Below are positions 35,163-43,383 of a DNA stretch of 64,000 bases, piece after piece. Source of the DNA: Roseobacter sp. (GTDB lineage: Bacteria; Pseudomonadota; Alphaproteobacteria; Rhodobacterales; Rhodobacteraceae). The stretch lies in assembly GCA_024636475.1 (NCBI GenBank), contig JAGXHA010000063.1, positions 1 to 64,000 on the forward strand. The letters run 5' to 3'. The notes under the pieces are model-generated. The model was not told where the DNA came from and searched no databases. It worked only from the letters and a program-made list of their open reading frames with translations. Positions within the stretch are counted from its first letter, which is position 1. Each line of letters starts with the position of its first letter. Position numbers and translations under genes: made by a program.

Positions 35163-35180
35163 GACCTTATTATTATCCTC

Positions 35181-35999
35181 ATGAACACGCAAAATATCCT
35201 GACAGACATCACCGCCTTGTCCCGCAACCGCAGCCGTGGGCGCGAGGATGGATTATTCCTGCACCGCACCGCTTTGGATGAAGTGGAGGATCGGCTAGGC
35301 ATGGTTAACAGGACGTTTAAGAAACCAGCCATCGTGACCGGTTTTCCACTTATTTGGGACGGATTTCGGCCTGATGCGGTGACTGTGCCGGATAGTGACA
35401 CCCTCAACCTTGATCAAACCGCACATGATCTGGTGATCCATGCACTGGGCCTGCATTGGGCAAATGATCCCGTCGGCCAGATCATTCAGTCGCGCCGGGC
35501 CCTTGAGCCAGACGGGCTTTTCCTGTCCGTCAGCTTTGGTGGCCAAACGCTCCATGAATTAAGGGCCTGCCTTGCGCAAGCCGAGGCGCAGGTAACGGGC
35601 GGTCTGTCACCACGCGTGGCACCGATGGCAGAGCTGCGCGATATTGGCGGTTTGCTGCAACGCGCGGGGCTTGCCCTGCCTGTTGCTGATTCAATCACGC
35701 TAAAGGCTGAGTATGACGACATCTGGCACTTGATGCGGGATTTGCGTGCGATGGGCGAAACCAACGCCATGCAATCACGCCTGCGCATACCAACGCGACG
35801 CGCAGTGTTTCAAACGGCCGCGAAACTTTACCAAGATAACTTTTCCACCAGCCAAGGCCGGATCATCGCAACATTCGAGCTGCTGTTTCTGGCAGGGTGG
35901 GCCCCGGCGGAAAGCCAGCCCAAACCGCTGCGCCCAGGATCTGCGCAACAACGTCTTGCAGACGCCCTCGCGACCGTCGAAAAGCCGCTGAGCGATTGA
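35181..35999 (+). CDS. SAM-dependent methyltransferase-fold protein, NDUFAF5/BioC-like
   Basis: The 272-residue product has the alphaproteobacterial start pattern ALSRNRSRGREDGLFLHR, then DEVEDRLGMVNRTF, and the class I fold with GLHWANDPVGQI. It resembles mitochondrial NDUFAF5, which hydroxylates an arginine in a complex I subunit. The SAM-binding glycine motif is weak (AIVTGFPLIWDGF in place of LDIGCGxG), as in that branch, so methyl transfer should not be assumed. It is divergent from comF. Role in complex I assembly is inference. Confidence 0.8.
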   Translation: MNTQNILTDITALSRNRSRGREDGLFLHRTALDEVEDRLGMVNRTFKKPAIVTGFPLIWDGFRPDAVTVPDSDTLNLDQTAHDLVIHALGLHWANDPVGQIIQSRRALEPDGLFLSVSFGGQTLHELRACLAQAEAQVTGGLSPRVAPMAELRDIGGLLQRAGLALPVADSITLKAEYDDIWHLMRDLRAMGETNAMQSRLRIPTRRAVFQTAAKLYQDNFSTSQGRIIATFELLFLAGWAPAESQPKPLRPGSAQQRLADALATVEKPLSD

Positions 36000-36052
36000 C
36001 GCGACAGTCAAACCGTTTATCTCACGCCTAACGACGTAAAAAGGAAAGCCAG

Positions 36053-37099
36053 ATGACGCAGTCATGCCCAGTTCATGCCCAGCCGGACCACCCTAAGGTA
36101 CCGACACCCAAGGTGGGCATCCTGTTGGCCAACCTTGGCACTCCAGACAACTATGATTACTGGTCAATGCGCCGATATTTAGGCGAATTCCTGTCCGATC
36201 GCCGCGTCATCGACTATAGCCCCTGGCTGTGGCAGCCGCTTTTGCAGCTGATCATTTTGACCAAGCGGCCCTTTACAAGCGGTGCAGCATACAAGTCGAT
36301 CTGGAACGAAGACGCGGGCGAAAGCCCTTTGATGACCATCACCAAGGCCCAAACAGTTAAGATAAAAGAGGCGATGCAGGCGCGGTATGGTGACGCAGTC
36401 ATCGTGGATTTCTGCATGCGCTACGGCAATCCATCGACCAAATCCAAGGTCGCTGCGTTGACGGCCGCAGGCTGCCAGAAGATCCTGTTTTTTCCGCTTT
36501 ATCCGCATTACGCGGGGGCCACTTCGGCAACAGCAAATGACGCCTTCTTTGCCGCATTGGCCAAGGAAAAGTGGCAACCTGCAGCGAGAACTGTGCAGCC
36601 CTATTTTGATCGGCCTGATTATATCGACGCATTGGCAACTTCGATCGAGCGGTCTTATGCAATGATGGAGACCAAGCCGGACAAGCTGCTGTGTTCTTAC
36701 CACGGCGTTCCAAAACGGTACTTGATGGAAGGCGACCCCTATCATTGTCATTGCCAGAAAACGACGCGCCTGTTGAAAGAGCGTCTAGGCTGGGATGACA
36801 CGCAGATCATGACGACCTTCCAGTCGAAATTCGGCCCCGAGGAATGGTTGCAGCCCTACACCGTGGAAGAGGTCGCGCGGCAGGCGGAAGCGGGCAACAA
36901 AAAGATCGCTGTCTGCGCGCCTGCTTTTTCAGCAGATTGCATTGAGACGCTGGAAGAGATCAACGAAGAGATCAAAGAAAGCTTTGAGCATGCGGGCGGT
37001 GAATCGTTCCATTATATCCCGTGTCTCAACGACGACGAGATGCACATCAAAGCGTTATCGAACGTGATTGAAGAGAACCTGCAAGGCTGGATCGACTAG
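36053..37099 (+). CDS. hemH: Ferrochelatase
   Basis: HemH inserts ferrous iron into protoporphyrin IX in the last step of haem synthesis. The 348-residue protein shows LANLGTPD near the N-terminus, YWSMRRYLGEFLSDRRVID, FPLYPHYAGATSAT, the active-site SYHGVPKRYL with His, FQSKFGPEEWLQPYT, and ADCIETLEEI with the second metal-site Glu. The length is standard. AAAAAGGAAAGCCAG precedes the ATG. A strong two-way terminator follows. Confidence 0.97.
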   Translation: MTQSCPVHAQPDHPKVPTPKVGILLANLGTPDNYDYWSMRRYLGEFLSDRRVIDYSPWLWQPLLQLIILTKRPFTSGAAYKSIWNEDAGESPLMTITKAQTVKIKEAMQARYGDAVIVDFCMRYGNPSTKSKVAALTAAGCQKILFFPLYPHYAGATSATANDAFFAALAKEKWQPAARTVQPYFDRPDYIDALATSIERSYAMMETKPDKLLCSYHGVPKRYLMEGDPYHCHCQKTTRLLKERLGWDDTQIMTTFQSKFGPEEWLQPYTVEEVARQAEAGNKKIAVCAPAFSADCIETLEEINEEIKESFEHAGGESFHYIPCLNDDEMHIKALSNVIEENLQGWID

Positions 37100-37136
37100 A
37101 TCGACAGCTATCTGTTCAGTATCAAATTTCCGCCTC

Positions 37137-37159
37137 TTTGCGCCCTTATGGGGTGCAAA
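37137..37159 (+). repeat. Hairpin in the hemH 3-prime region
   Basis: TTTGCGCCC pairs with GGGTGCAAA (one G-T pair) around TTATG, 38 nt after hemH. It has no U-tract and precedes the strong terminator at 37201, so it may be a stabiliser. Confidence 0.45.
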
Positions 37160-37200
37160 GGAAAGGCAGTTTTCATATGTATTTCCGTACACAAGACATA

Positions 37201-37231
37201 AAAAAAGGCGGTGCAGAACACCGCCTTTTTA
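37201..37231. terminator. Two-way intrinsic terminator between hemH and a small gene
   Basis: GGCGGTG/CACCGCC stem, loop CAGAA, with A6 before and T5 after, so it works for hemH on the plus strand and for the small gene on the minus strand. Confidence 0.9.
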
Positions 37232-37250
37232 TTCGAGTTGCTAGACTAGA

Positions 37251-37433
37251 TTAGTCTGCAGCAACAGCAGCAGCAACAACAACGAGCAGCAGCAAAGGAA
37301 TCAAGATACCCGAGGAAGAGCTTGTGGACTCTTCAACAATTACGGGTGCTTCGATGATTGGATCTGCCAGCGAGCCAGCAAATGCATTCGATGCGGCAGC
37401 TGTCAATGCAGCGGCGAGAACGAGTTTCTTCAT
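37251..37433 (-). CDS. Small Ser-rich exported/membrane protein, 60 residues
   Basis: It has a signal peptide (MKKLVLAAALTAAASNAFAG), an acidic proline/valine linker (DPIIEAPVIVEE), a serine run (STSSSSG) and a final hydrophobic helix (ILIPLLLLVVVAAAVAAD). GGAGGTTATGAT gives a good ribosome site. Proteins of this layout next to hemH are familiar from Rhodobacteraceae, but function is unknown to me. Confidence 0.8.
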   Translation of the reverse strand: MKKLVLAAALTAAASNAFAGSLADPIIEAPVIVEESTSSSSGILIPLLLLVVVAAAVAAD

Positions 37434-37573
37434 ATCATAACCTCCAGAAAAGGCGTACCTCACAAGGTGATGGTACGCGCCCAAGACTTACCTCGTGAAA
37501 CTTTCTAAACAGCATCTGAGTGCAAATGCAAACCCGGATTCAGCGTTTCTGCCCCACAATCGGCAAAAGATCG

Positions 37574-38179
37574 TCAAATAAGCAACACTTGTGTGCCCAC
37601 TTTGGTCAAGCTGAAAAGTTCGGCAATATGTTCATTATAAAGACCGATGCAGCCGTTCGAAGAGCGACGCCCGATCTTGCGCGTGTCGTGCGTGCCGTGG
37701 ATGCGATAATAGGTCCAGCTTAGGTACAAAGCGTGGGTACCCAGCGGGTTATCAGGGCCCGGTTCTATCACGGCGGGCCATTCGGGGTTACGCTCTAGCA
37801 TCGAAGGTGTCGGGCGCCATGTCGGGCCCACCACCTTTTGGATAACGCTGGTGCGTCCGCGGCGTGTAAGCTCGGCCGTAAGCGGTACACTTGACGGATA
37901 CAGCTTGTAGACCGATTCATCTTCAGACCAGTAGTGAACCGCGCGGCTGTCGATATCCACCAGCACAGCACCGTTCTTTGTATCGCTAAAGTAAGGCTGC
38001 CAATTCAGCGTCCGAAAGCTCGAGATATTGCGACGGACGGTTTCAGTCAAATCTCTCTCTGTCTCTGTGGTTTCAATACCGTTTACACTGCTTTGAGCAA
38101 GAGCAGGGGATGCCAACAATGCGGCACTGCCAGCAAGAAATGCCCGGCGCGATGAGAGGTTGAACTTCTTGTCAGACAT
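37574..38179 (-). CDS. L,D-transpeptidase (YkuD family), exported
   Basis: The 201-residue product has a twin-Arg-type or lipid-free signal (SRRAFLAGSAALLASPALAQ) and a YkuD catalytic domain with His161 and the nucleophile Cys177 in RIHGTHDTRKIG then SSNGCIGL. These enzymes make 3-3 cross-links in peptidoglycan or attach proteins to it. MSDKKFNLSSRR at 38179 is the preferred start. A second, different L,D-transpeptidase lies 0.7 kb away. Confidence 0.92.
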   Translation of the reverse strand: MSDKKFNLSSRRAFLAGSAALLASPALAQSSVNGIETTETERDLTETVRRNISSFRTLNWQPYFSDTKNGAVLVDIDSRAVHYWSEDESVYKLYPSSVPLTAELTRRGRTSVIQKVVGPTWRPTPSMLERNPEWPAVIEPGPDNPLGTHALYLSWTYYRIHGTHDTRKIGRRSSNGCIGLYNEHIAELFSLTKVGTQVLLI

Positions 38180-38348
38180 CGAATGTCTCCTGAAAAAGGG
38201 AAAGCCTGTTATTTTCTTTGGTATATGACCCGAAAGTCGCAGTATCAAATCAAACCATCGTCAACAGGCATACTCACGCCGATGTGCGTTTGATCTGCAA
38301 CGCTGGGCAGGGTAAGGCTGCGGAAACCCAAATGCGTGGAGCTGCGCC

Positions 38349-38864
38349 ATGATCCGACTTTTTTCCATCCTGATTGCCCTGTCAGTTGCGCTGGCCGCGT
38401 GTGCTCCTGCACCTGCACCCTCCACAATGGGCAATGATGGCAAAGCTCTGCCAAGAGCATACAAAATTAGCCGAGCGGATTCAGGTAAACTGCAGTTTCG
38501 CATGCTTGATTCTGTGAACGCGCTGCGCGGGGCCTCTGGTCTGTCGCAGGTCCAGTTGGATGCAAATCTGAATGCCGCCGCTGCAACCCATTCGCGCGAT
38601 ATGGCCAACCAGAACCGGCCTTGGCACTTCGGCTCTGACGGGTCCTCCCCTGTCGATCGTATTCAGCGCGTTGGCTACACTGGTGAGTTGGTCGGCGAAG
38701 TGATTTCAGAAACATACGAAACAGAGCTGGAAAGCCTCGCGGCCTGGATGGAACAACCCGATACGCGCCGGATCATTATGGCACCTGACGCTGTGAACCT
38801 GGGGTTCTCCTGGTATCAGGAAGACAACGGCAAGATCTGGTGGACAATGGTCTTGGGCAAGTAA
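38349..38864 (+). CDS. CAP-superfamily (SCP-like) lipoprotein
   Basis: The 171-residue lipoprotein has a signal peptide with lipobox LAAC and a CAP/SCP domain: LDSVNALRGASGLSQVQLDANLNAAA, HSRDMANQNRPWHFG and ISETYETELESLAAWM. The first His and Glu match the usual CAP cavity, which suggests a peptidoglycan or protein-binding role in the periplasm. It is flanked by two L,D-transpeptidase genes pointing the other way. Confidence 0.82.
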   Translation: MIRLFSILIALSVALAACAPAPAPSTMGNDGKALPRAYKISRADSGKLQFRMLDSVNALRGASGLSQVQLDANLNAAAATHSRDMANQNRPWHFGSDGSSPVDRIQRVGYTGELVGEVISETYETELESLAAWMEQPDTRRIIMAPDAVNLGFSWYQEDNGKIWWTMVLGK

Positions 38865-38903
38865 CCCCTTAGGGGACTGCCCACCAAGTTTTTATCGGTT
38901 TAC

Positions 38904-39404
38904 CTACGGGTTCAATGCGATGGGCGTACCATCACCAACCATCGCGTATATATCTTCGATTTCCTTGTTAGAGACTGAAATACAGCCCCAAGTCCAATCG
39001 TCACGGTTCTTATCCTTGGCTGTTTTCTGGCCGTGGATAAATATATCACCACCCGGGCTTTTTTCCAAAAATTTAGCGACTTCTCGATCTCTTTCGTTCG
39101 GATACGAGATTCCCAACGACAGGTGGAACTTGCTGTTGGGATTTCGCCGATCAATTAAATACAGACCTTCGGGCGTCTTGCCGTCGCCCTCGTGAACCTT
39201 GTGACCAACAGGTGCAAAGCCCAGCTTGAAATTATAGGATTCAAGCACCTTGTCCTTGTGCATCAAAAACATGCGTCGATCAGCTTTGTTAACGATTACA
39301 TATGTAACTTCGGGGCCATTATACCGTTTGAATTTACTATCGCCTGCACACCCACCAAGAGCCACAAGTGCGGTACCGCCCAAGATCAGATTTCTGCGTT
39401 TCAT
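38904..39404 (-). CDS. L,D-transpeptidase-family lipoprotein (YafK/ErfK-type)
   Basis: The 166-residue protein has a short lipoprotein signal (ALVALGGC) and a compact YkuD domain with IFIHGQ (His124) and WGCISVSN (Cys141). The residue before GC is Trp in place of the usual Ser/Thr-His, as in the YafK-type branch that can cleave or exchange protein-peptidoglycan links. ATG 39404 is chosen because it gives the signal; GAGG lies 8 nt upstream. It is 86 nt downstream of the sodium channel gene on the same strand. Confidence 0.85.
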   Translation of the reverse strand: MKRRNLILGGTALVALGGCAGDSKFKRYNGPEVTYVIVNKADRRMFLMHKDKVLESYNFKLGFAPVGHKVHEGDGKTPEGLYLIDRRNPNSKFHLSLGISYPNERDREVAKFLEKSPGGDIFIHGQKTAKDKNRDDWTWGCISVSNKEIEDIYAMVGDGTPIALNP

Positions 39405-39489
39405 CAAGATGCCTCGTTTCGCCATGGCCTTTTCGACCTTTATCAGCTTCGGGTAGCATGTAGCAAAAATTTTGAAGGTCAAAAAGGCG

Positions 39490-40263
39490 TTACTGTCGAG
39501 ATTTTTCCGCCAGCTGCTTCTCGATCGCATCAAGTTTACGCATAACGTCTTCGCGGTAAAGATCTGTGCGCTCAACCTCCTCCGCGTTATGCGCGTCTTG
39601 CATCGAGTTGACGATAAGACCCACCAAAAGGTTTACCACAGCAAAAGTGGTTGCAAGTATGAAGGGTATAAAGAACATCCAAGCATAGGGATAAACCTCC
39701 ATCACGGGGCGCACGATTCCCATGGACCAGCTTTCCAGCGTCATGATCTGAAAGAGCGAATAAGCACTTGATGGCAGCGATCCAAACCACTGAGGGAAAT
39801 CGCTGCCAAACAGTTTGGTGGCGATAACGGATCCAATGTAAAAGATGATGGTCATCAGCAAAAACACCGACCCCATGCCGGGCAGCGCGGTAACAAACCC
39901 TTCGACAACGCGGCGCAGGCTTGGCGCGACGGAAATAACGCGCAAAACCCGCAGGATACGCAGCGCCCGCAAGACAGACAGGCCCTGAACAGCAGGAACC
40001 AGCGCAATCGCCACCACCGCAAAATCAAAGAGATTCCAGCCGCTACGGAAAAACCCTGTGCCACGCCCAATGATTTTAAGCGAAATTTCGATAATGAAAA
40101 TGCCCAGACAAACGCTATCCAGGAACAGGATTGTCGGCCCGTAAAGCGCCATGATTTCAGGCGATGTTTCCATCCCCAACAACACCGCGTTAAAAAGAAT
40201 CACACCAATGATAAAGTTACTAGCGGTCCGACTTTCGATCCAGGTATTCAGACGTTCGCGCAT
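39490..40263 (-). CDS. Bacterial voltage-gated sodium channel (BacNav)
   Basis: The 257-residue protein has six membrane helices of a NaChBac/NavAb-type channel. S4 carries four arginines at three-residue spacing (99, 102, 105, 108) in LSVLRALRILRVLRVISV. The pore loop has the sodium selectivity filter TLESWSM (175-181). The C-terminal tail, residues 225-255, is acidic and forms a coiled coil that holds the tetramer. Homologues occur in marine Roseobacters and may serve motility, pH or salt response; the cellular role is unknown. The start MRERLNTWIE fits the family length. Confidence 0.92.
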   Translation of the reverse strand: MRERLNTWIESRTASNFIIGVILFNAVLLGMETSPEIMALYGPTILFLDSVCLGIFIIEISLKIIGRGTGFFRSGWNLFDFAVVAIALVPAVQGLSVLRALRILRVLRVISVAPSLRRVVEGFVTALPGMGSVFLLMTIIFYIGSVIATKLFGSDFPQWFGSLPSSAYSLFQIMTLESWSMGIVRPVMEVYPYAWMFFIPFILATTFAVVNLLVGLIVNSMQDAHNAEEVERTDLYREDVMRKLDAIEKQLAEKSRQ

Positions 40264-40275
40264 GAATGTGCTGCC

Positions 40276-41514
40276 TTAATGACGTTTGCGTTTGACTTCC
40301 GGTGCCGTGAACTGCGCCGCAAGCTCCACATGGGATGACCAACGGAATTGGTCAACGACCTGAACCCAATTGAGCGTATATCCCGCACCGATCAAGACCG
40401 CCGCATCCCGTGCGAACGTCACCGGATTGCACGAGACATACGCCACAATCGGGGGCATCGCCTTGGCGATCTCGGCGACCTGCGCTTCTGCTCCGGCACG
40501 GGGCGGATCCAGAACGACAGCGTCCGTCTTTGCCAGTTCGTCGGGCAAAAGGGGTCGACGGTAAAGATCTCGCGTCTCGAACGTGACCGGCTTGAGGCCC
40601 TGCGCCATGCGCCATCCATGATCCAACGCCGATGTCATACCGGCGTCACCCTCAACAGCGTGTACTTCGGCTTTTTCGGCCAAGGGCAGGCTGAACGTGC
40701 CACAGCCAGCAAACAGGTCAATAACATGCTTTGCACCGCCAACAGCATCGCGCACAGCGGTCACCAAAGACGCTTCGCCCTGCGGTGTGGCCTGAAGGAA
40801 TGTACCGGGCGGCGGCGTGACCTTGGCACCACCAAAACGCTGCACAGGCGGGGTGCGCATTGCAATTACGTCATCGTCCCACGTCAGACGCGCAAGGCCA
40901 AGGCTGTCACACAAATGCGCGAGTTCCTGCCGCAAAGGCCCATCCAACGGCTTTCCGTTCTGAACCGAAATATCCAGACCCGCCCGCGAGGTTGTTACTG
41001 TCACAGCCAAAGCCGCCTTGCGACTTGTCCCCACAACCGCCAGTCGCTCGGCAATCGGGATCGCCGCCATCACGGCGGGGTCCAGCAACTGACAGCCCGG
41101 TATTTCGATCACGACATCCGACCCGCGCCCATGAAAACCGACCATTGCACCCTTTTTCGTGCGTTTCGCCGCAAAGGTTGCACGGCGTCGCGATTGCGCA
41201 GGAGACGTCTGGATCGGCTTGAATACAGTCTCTATCCCGTGGGCATCCAGCGATTGCTTGACCACAGCCAGCTTAAAATCAGCTACAAAAGCATCCGACG
41301 CATGCTGCAACTGGCATCCACCGCAGGCTTTGAAATGCCGACACGGAGCGGCCACGCGGTTTTCCGATGGCTTCACGATGCGAATGTCGGTCAGCGTCTG
41401 ACCGTCAGGCGTACCAGTCACGACCTCTCCGGGGAGGGTCATCGGGGCAAAAAGCGGGCCGGCGGCAATGCCGTCACCCAAGTGACCAAGTCTTTGGATT
41501 ACATATTCTGTCAT
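40276..41514 (-). CDS. TrmA/RlmD-family RNA uridine methyltransferase
   Basis: The 412-residue enzyme has the RlmD-type [4Fe-4S] cluster motif: Cys58, Cys64 and Cys67 in CRHFKACGGCQLQH with Cys141 in IPGCQL. The SAM motif DLFAGCGTFSLPL and the catalytic VSCNPVTFARD complete it. It methylates a uridine in rRNA or tRNA; which position cannot be told. The TRAM-type N-terminus is reduced to a short segment. The start at 41514 (MTEYVIQRLG) follows family length. Confidence 0.9.
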   Translation of the reverse strand: MTEYVIQRLGHLGDGIAAGPLFAPMTLPGEVVTGTPDGQTLTDIRIVKPSENRVAAPCRHFKACGGCQLQHASDAFVADFKLAVVKQSLDAHGIETVFKPIQTSPAQSRRRATFAAKRTKKGAMVGFHGRGSDVVIEIPGCQLLDPAVMAAIPIAERLAVVGTSRKAALAVTVTTSRAGLDISVQNGKPLDGPLRQELAHLCDSLGLARLTWDDDVIAMRTPPVQRFGGAKVTPPPGTFLQATPQGEASLVTAVRDAVGGAKHVIDLFAGCGTFSLPLAEKAEVHAVEGDAGMTSALDHGWRMAQGLKPVTFETRDLYRRPLLPDELAKTDAVVLDPPRAGAEAQVAEIAKAMPPIVAYVSCNPVTFARDAAVLIGAGYTLNWVQVVDQFRWSSHVELAAQFTAPEVKRKRH

Positions 41515-41553
41515 GCACCGCGCATAGCGCGAAGCAGCCCCCAGCAAAAGCCC

Positions 41554-43383
41554 CTATTCAGCGGCCTTCATATTCAGGAAACCGCCAGACTGGCGATGCC
41601 AGTAGCGGGCATACAGCCCGTTTTGATCCAGCAGACTATCATGCGTGCCAATCTCGACGATCCGTCCCGCATCCATCACCGCAATCCGGTCCATTTCTGT
41701 CAGCGTCGACAGGCGGTGGGCAATGGCCAGCACGGTCTTGCCTTCCATCACGCGTGTAAGGGCATGTTGGATCGACGCTTCAACCTCGCTATCCAGCGCA
41801 CTGGTCGCTTCGTCCAGAATGAGGATCGGCGCGTCTTTCAGAATGGCGCGGGCCAGGGCAATGCGCTGGCGCTGGCCGCCAGACAGTTTTACACCGCGTT
41901 CCCCAAGATGCGCGGCATAGCCCTTGCGGCCCTTGTGATCTTGCATGTCCTTGATGAATTCATGCGCTTCGGCCTTGGTCGCGGCGGCGATCACTTCGTC
42001 CTCGGTCGCGTCAGGCTTGCCGTAGCGAATGTTGTCAAAAGCCGATCGGTTGAACATCGCCGTTTCCTGCGTGACCATACCGATCTGGCGGCGCAGACTT
42101 TCTTGGGTGACCCCGGCAATGTCCTGCCCGTCAATCAGAATGCGCCCTTTTTCCAAGGTATAGAGCCTTAGCAGAAGCGAAACGAGGCTGGACTTTCCAG
42201 CCCCCGACGCGCCCACGATACCCAGTTTTTCCCCCGGCTTGATATCAAGCGCCAGATGCTCGACCCCACCGGCACCGCGCCCGTAGGTAAAGCGCACATC
42301 GTCCAGCGTTATCTCGGCCTTCTGCACCACCAAATCCTGTGCCTCGTCCTTGTCGCGCAGCTGTTGGCGTGGGGTTAGCGTGTGCATTCCGTCCTCGACC
42401 TCGCCCATATTGGCGTAAAGCCCCATCAGCGTGAAACTGACCCAGCCCGTCATTTGCGCCAAGCGCAAAGACACGGCACCGGTAGCGGCGATATCACCCG
42501 CAGTCACCAGCCCAAGCGACCAGTACCAAAGCGCGCCACCCACCAACAAAACCGGCAAAAGCCCTGCAATCGTCATCAGCCAAAACCGGAAAGAGACACT
42601 AACACGGCCAAAATCAAGGCTGGTATCCAGAAACTTTCTCATCGCGCCCAGCGCTGCGCGGTCTTCGTGATCGGCATGGGCAAACAGCTTGACGGTCTTG
42701 ATGTTCGTGATCGTATCAACCACCTGCCCGGTCACCATCGCCCGCGCCCCTGCCCGCGCCTGCGAAAATTTACGGATACGTGGCATGTAATGCCGGATCA
42801 GAAACACATACCCGACCATCCAGAGCACAAGCCCAGCAGCGATCCGCCAATCGACGGTGCCCAGCAACAGCACAGCGCCCACGAAAGACGCAAGCGCGAA
42901 AAGCACGGTGTGGATCATCTCGATCACCACGTCAGTCAGCGCCCGGCTGGTTTGCATTTCCTTTTGCGAGATACGCCCCGCAAAATCGTTGTCAAAGAAC
43001 GTGACGGCCTGACCCAATGTATAGCGGTGCAGCCGGGATAGGGCGATGTTGAACACATTTGGCCCCACCACAATCGACTGCATGTAGGAACTGACACCGA
43101 ATATCAGTGGCCGCAAAACCAAAAAGAACGCAAGACAGCCCAGCAAAAGGCCCGTCTGGTCGCTGAAAACAGATGTTGCCTCTGATGCGAGGGCGGCATC
43201 CACGACCCACCCCAAGACCAGTGCCGCCAGCACCTCAACCACGCCCGCAGCGATAGAAAAGGCTGCCGCCAACGCCAGCGCATATCCGCAACCCTTTAGT
43301 GTCCAGCGAAAGAATGGCATCAAAGTTTGCGGCGGAGCACCGTCTGCGGGTGCGAACGGGTCAATCCAGTTGGCTATTTTCAT
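41554..43383 (-). CDS. ABC exporter half-transporter (second of a pair)
   Basis: The 609-residue protein fuses a six-helix type I exporter membrane domain (residues about 30-330) with an ATPase domain: Walker A GASGAGKSS, Q-loop VTQE, signature LSGGQRQR, Walker B ILILDEATSALD and H-loop AHRLS. It starts inside the end of the upstream partner (ATGA-type overlap of 4 nt), so both are made together and may form a heterodimer. Substrate is unknown. Confidence 0.9.
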   Translation of the reverse strand: MKIANWIDPFAPADGAPPQTLMPFFRWTLKGCGYALALAAAFSIAAGVVEVLAALVLGWVVDAALASEATSVFSDQTGLLLGCLAFFLVLRPLIFGVSSYMQSIVVGPNVFNIALSRLHRYTLGQAVTFFDNDFAGRISQKEMQTSRALTDVVIEMIHTVLFALASFVGAVLLLGTVDWRIAAGLVLWMVGYVFLIRHYMPRIRKFSQARAGARAMVTGQVVDTITNIKTVKLFAHADHEDRAALGAMRKFLDTSLDFGRVSVSFRFWLMTIAGLLPVLLVGGALWYWSLGLVTAGDIAATGAVSLRLAQMTGWVSFTLMGLYANMGEVEDGMHTLTPRQQLRDKDEAQDLVVQKAEITLDDVRFTYGRGAGGVEHLALDIKPGEKLGIVGASGAGKSSLVSLLLRLYTLEKGRILIDGQDIAGVTQESLRRQIGMVTQETAMFNRSAFDNIRYGKPDATEDEVIAAATKAEAHEFIKDMQDHKGRKGYAAHLGERGVKLSGGQRQRIALARAILKDAPILILDEATSALDSEVEASIQHALTRVMEGKTVLAIAHRLSTLTEMDRIAVMDAGRIVEIGTHDSLLDQNGLYARYWHRQSGGFLNMKAAE

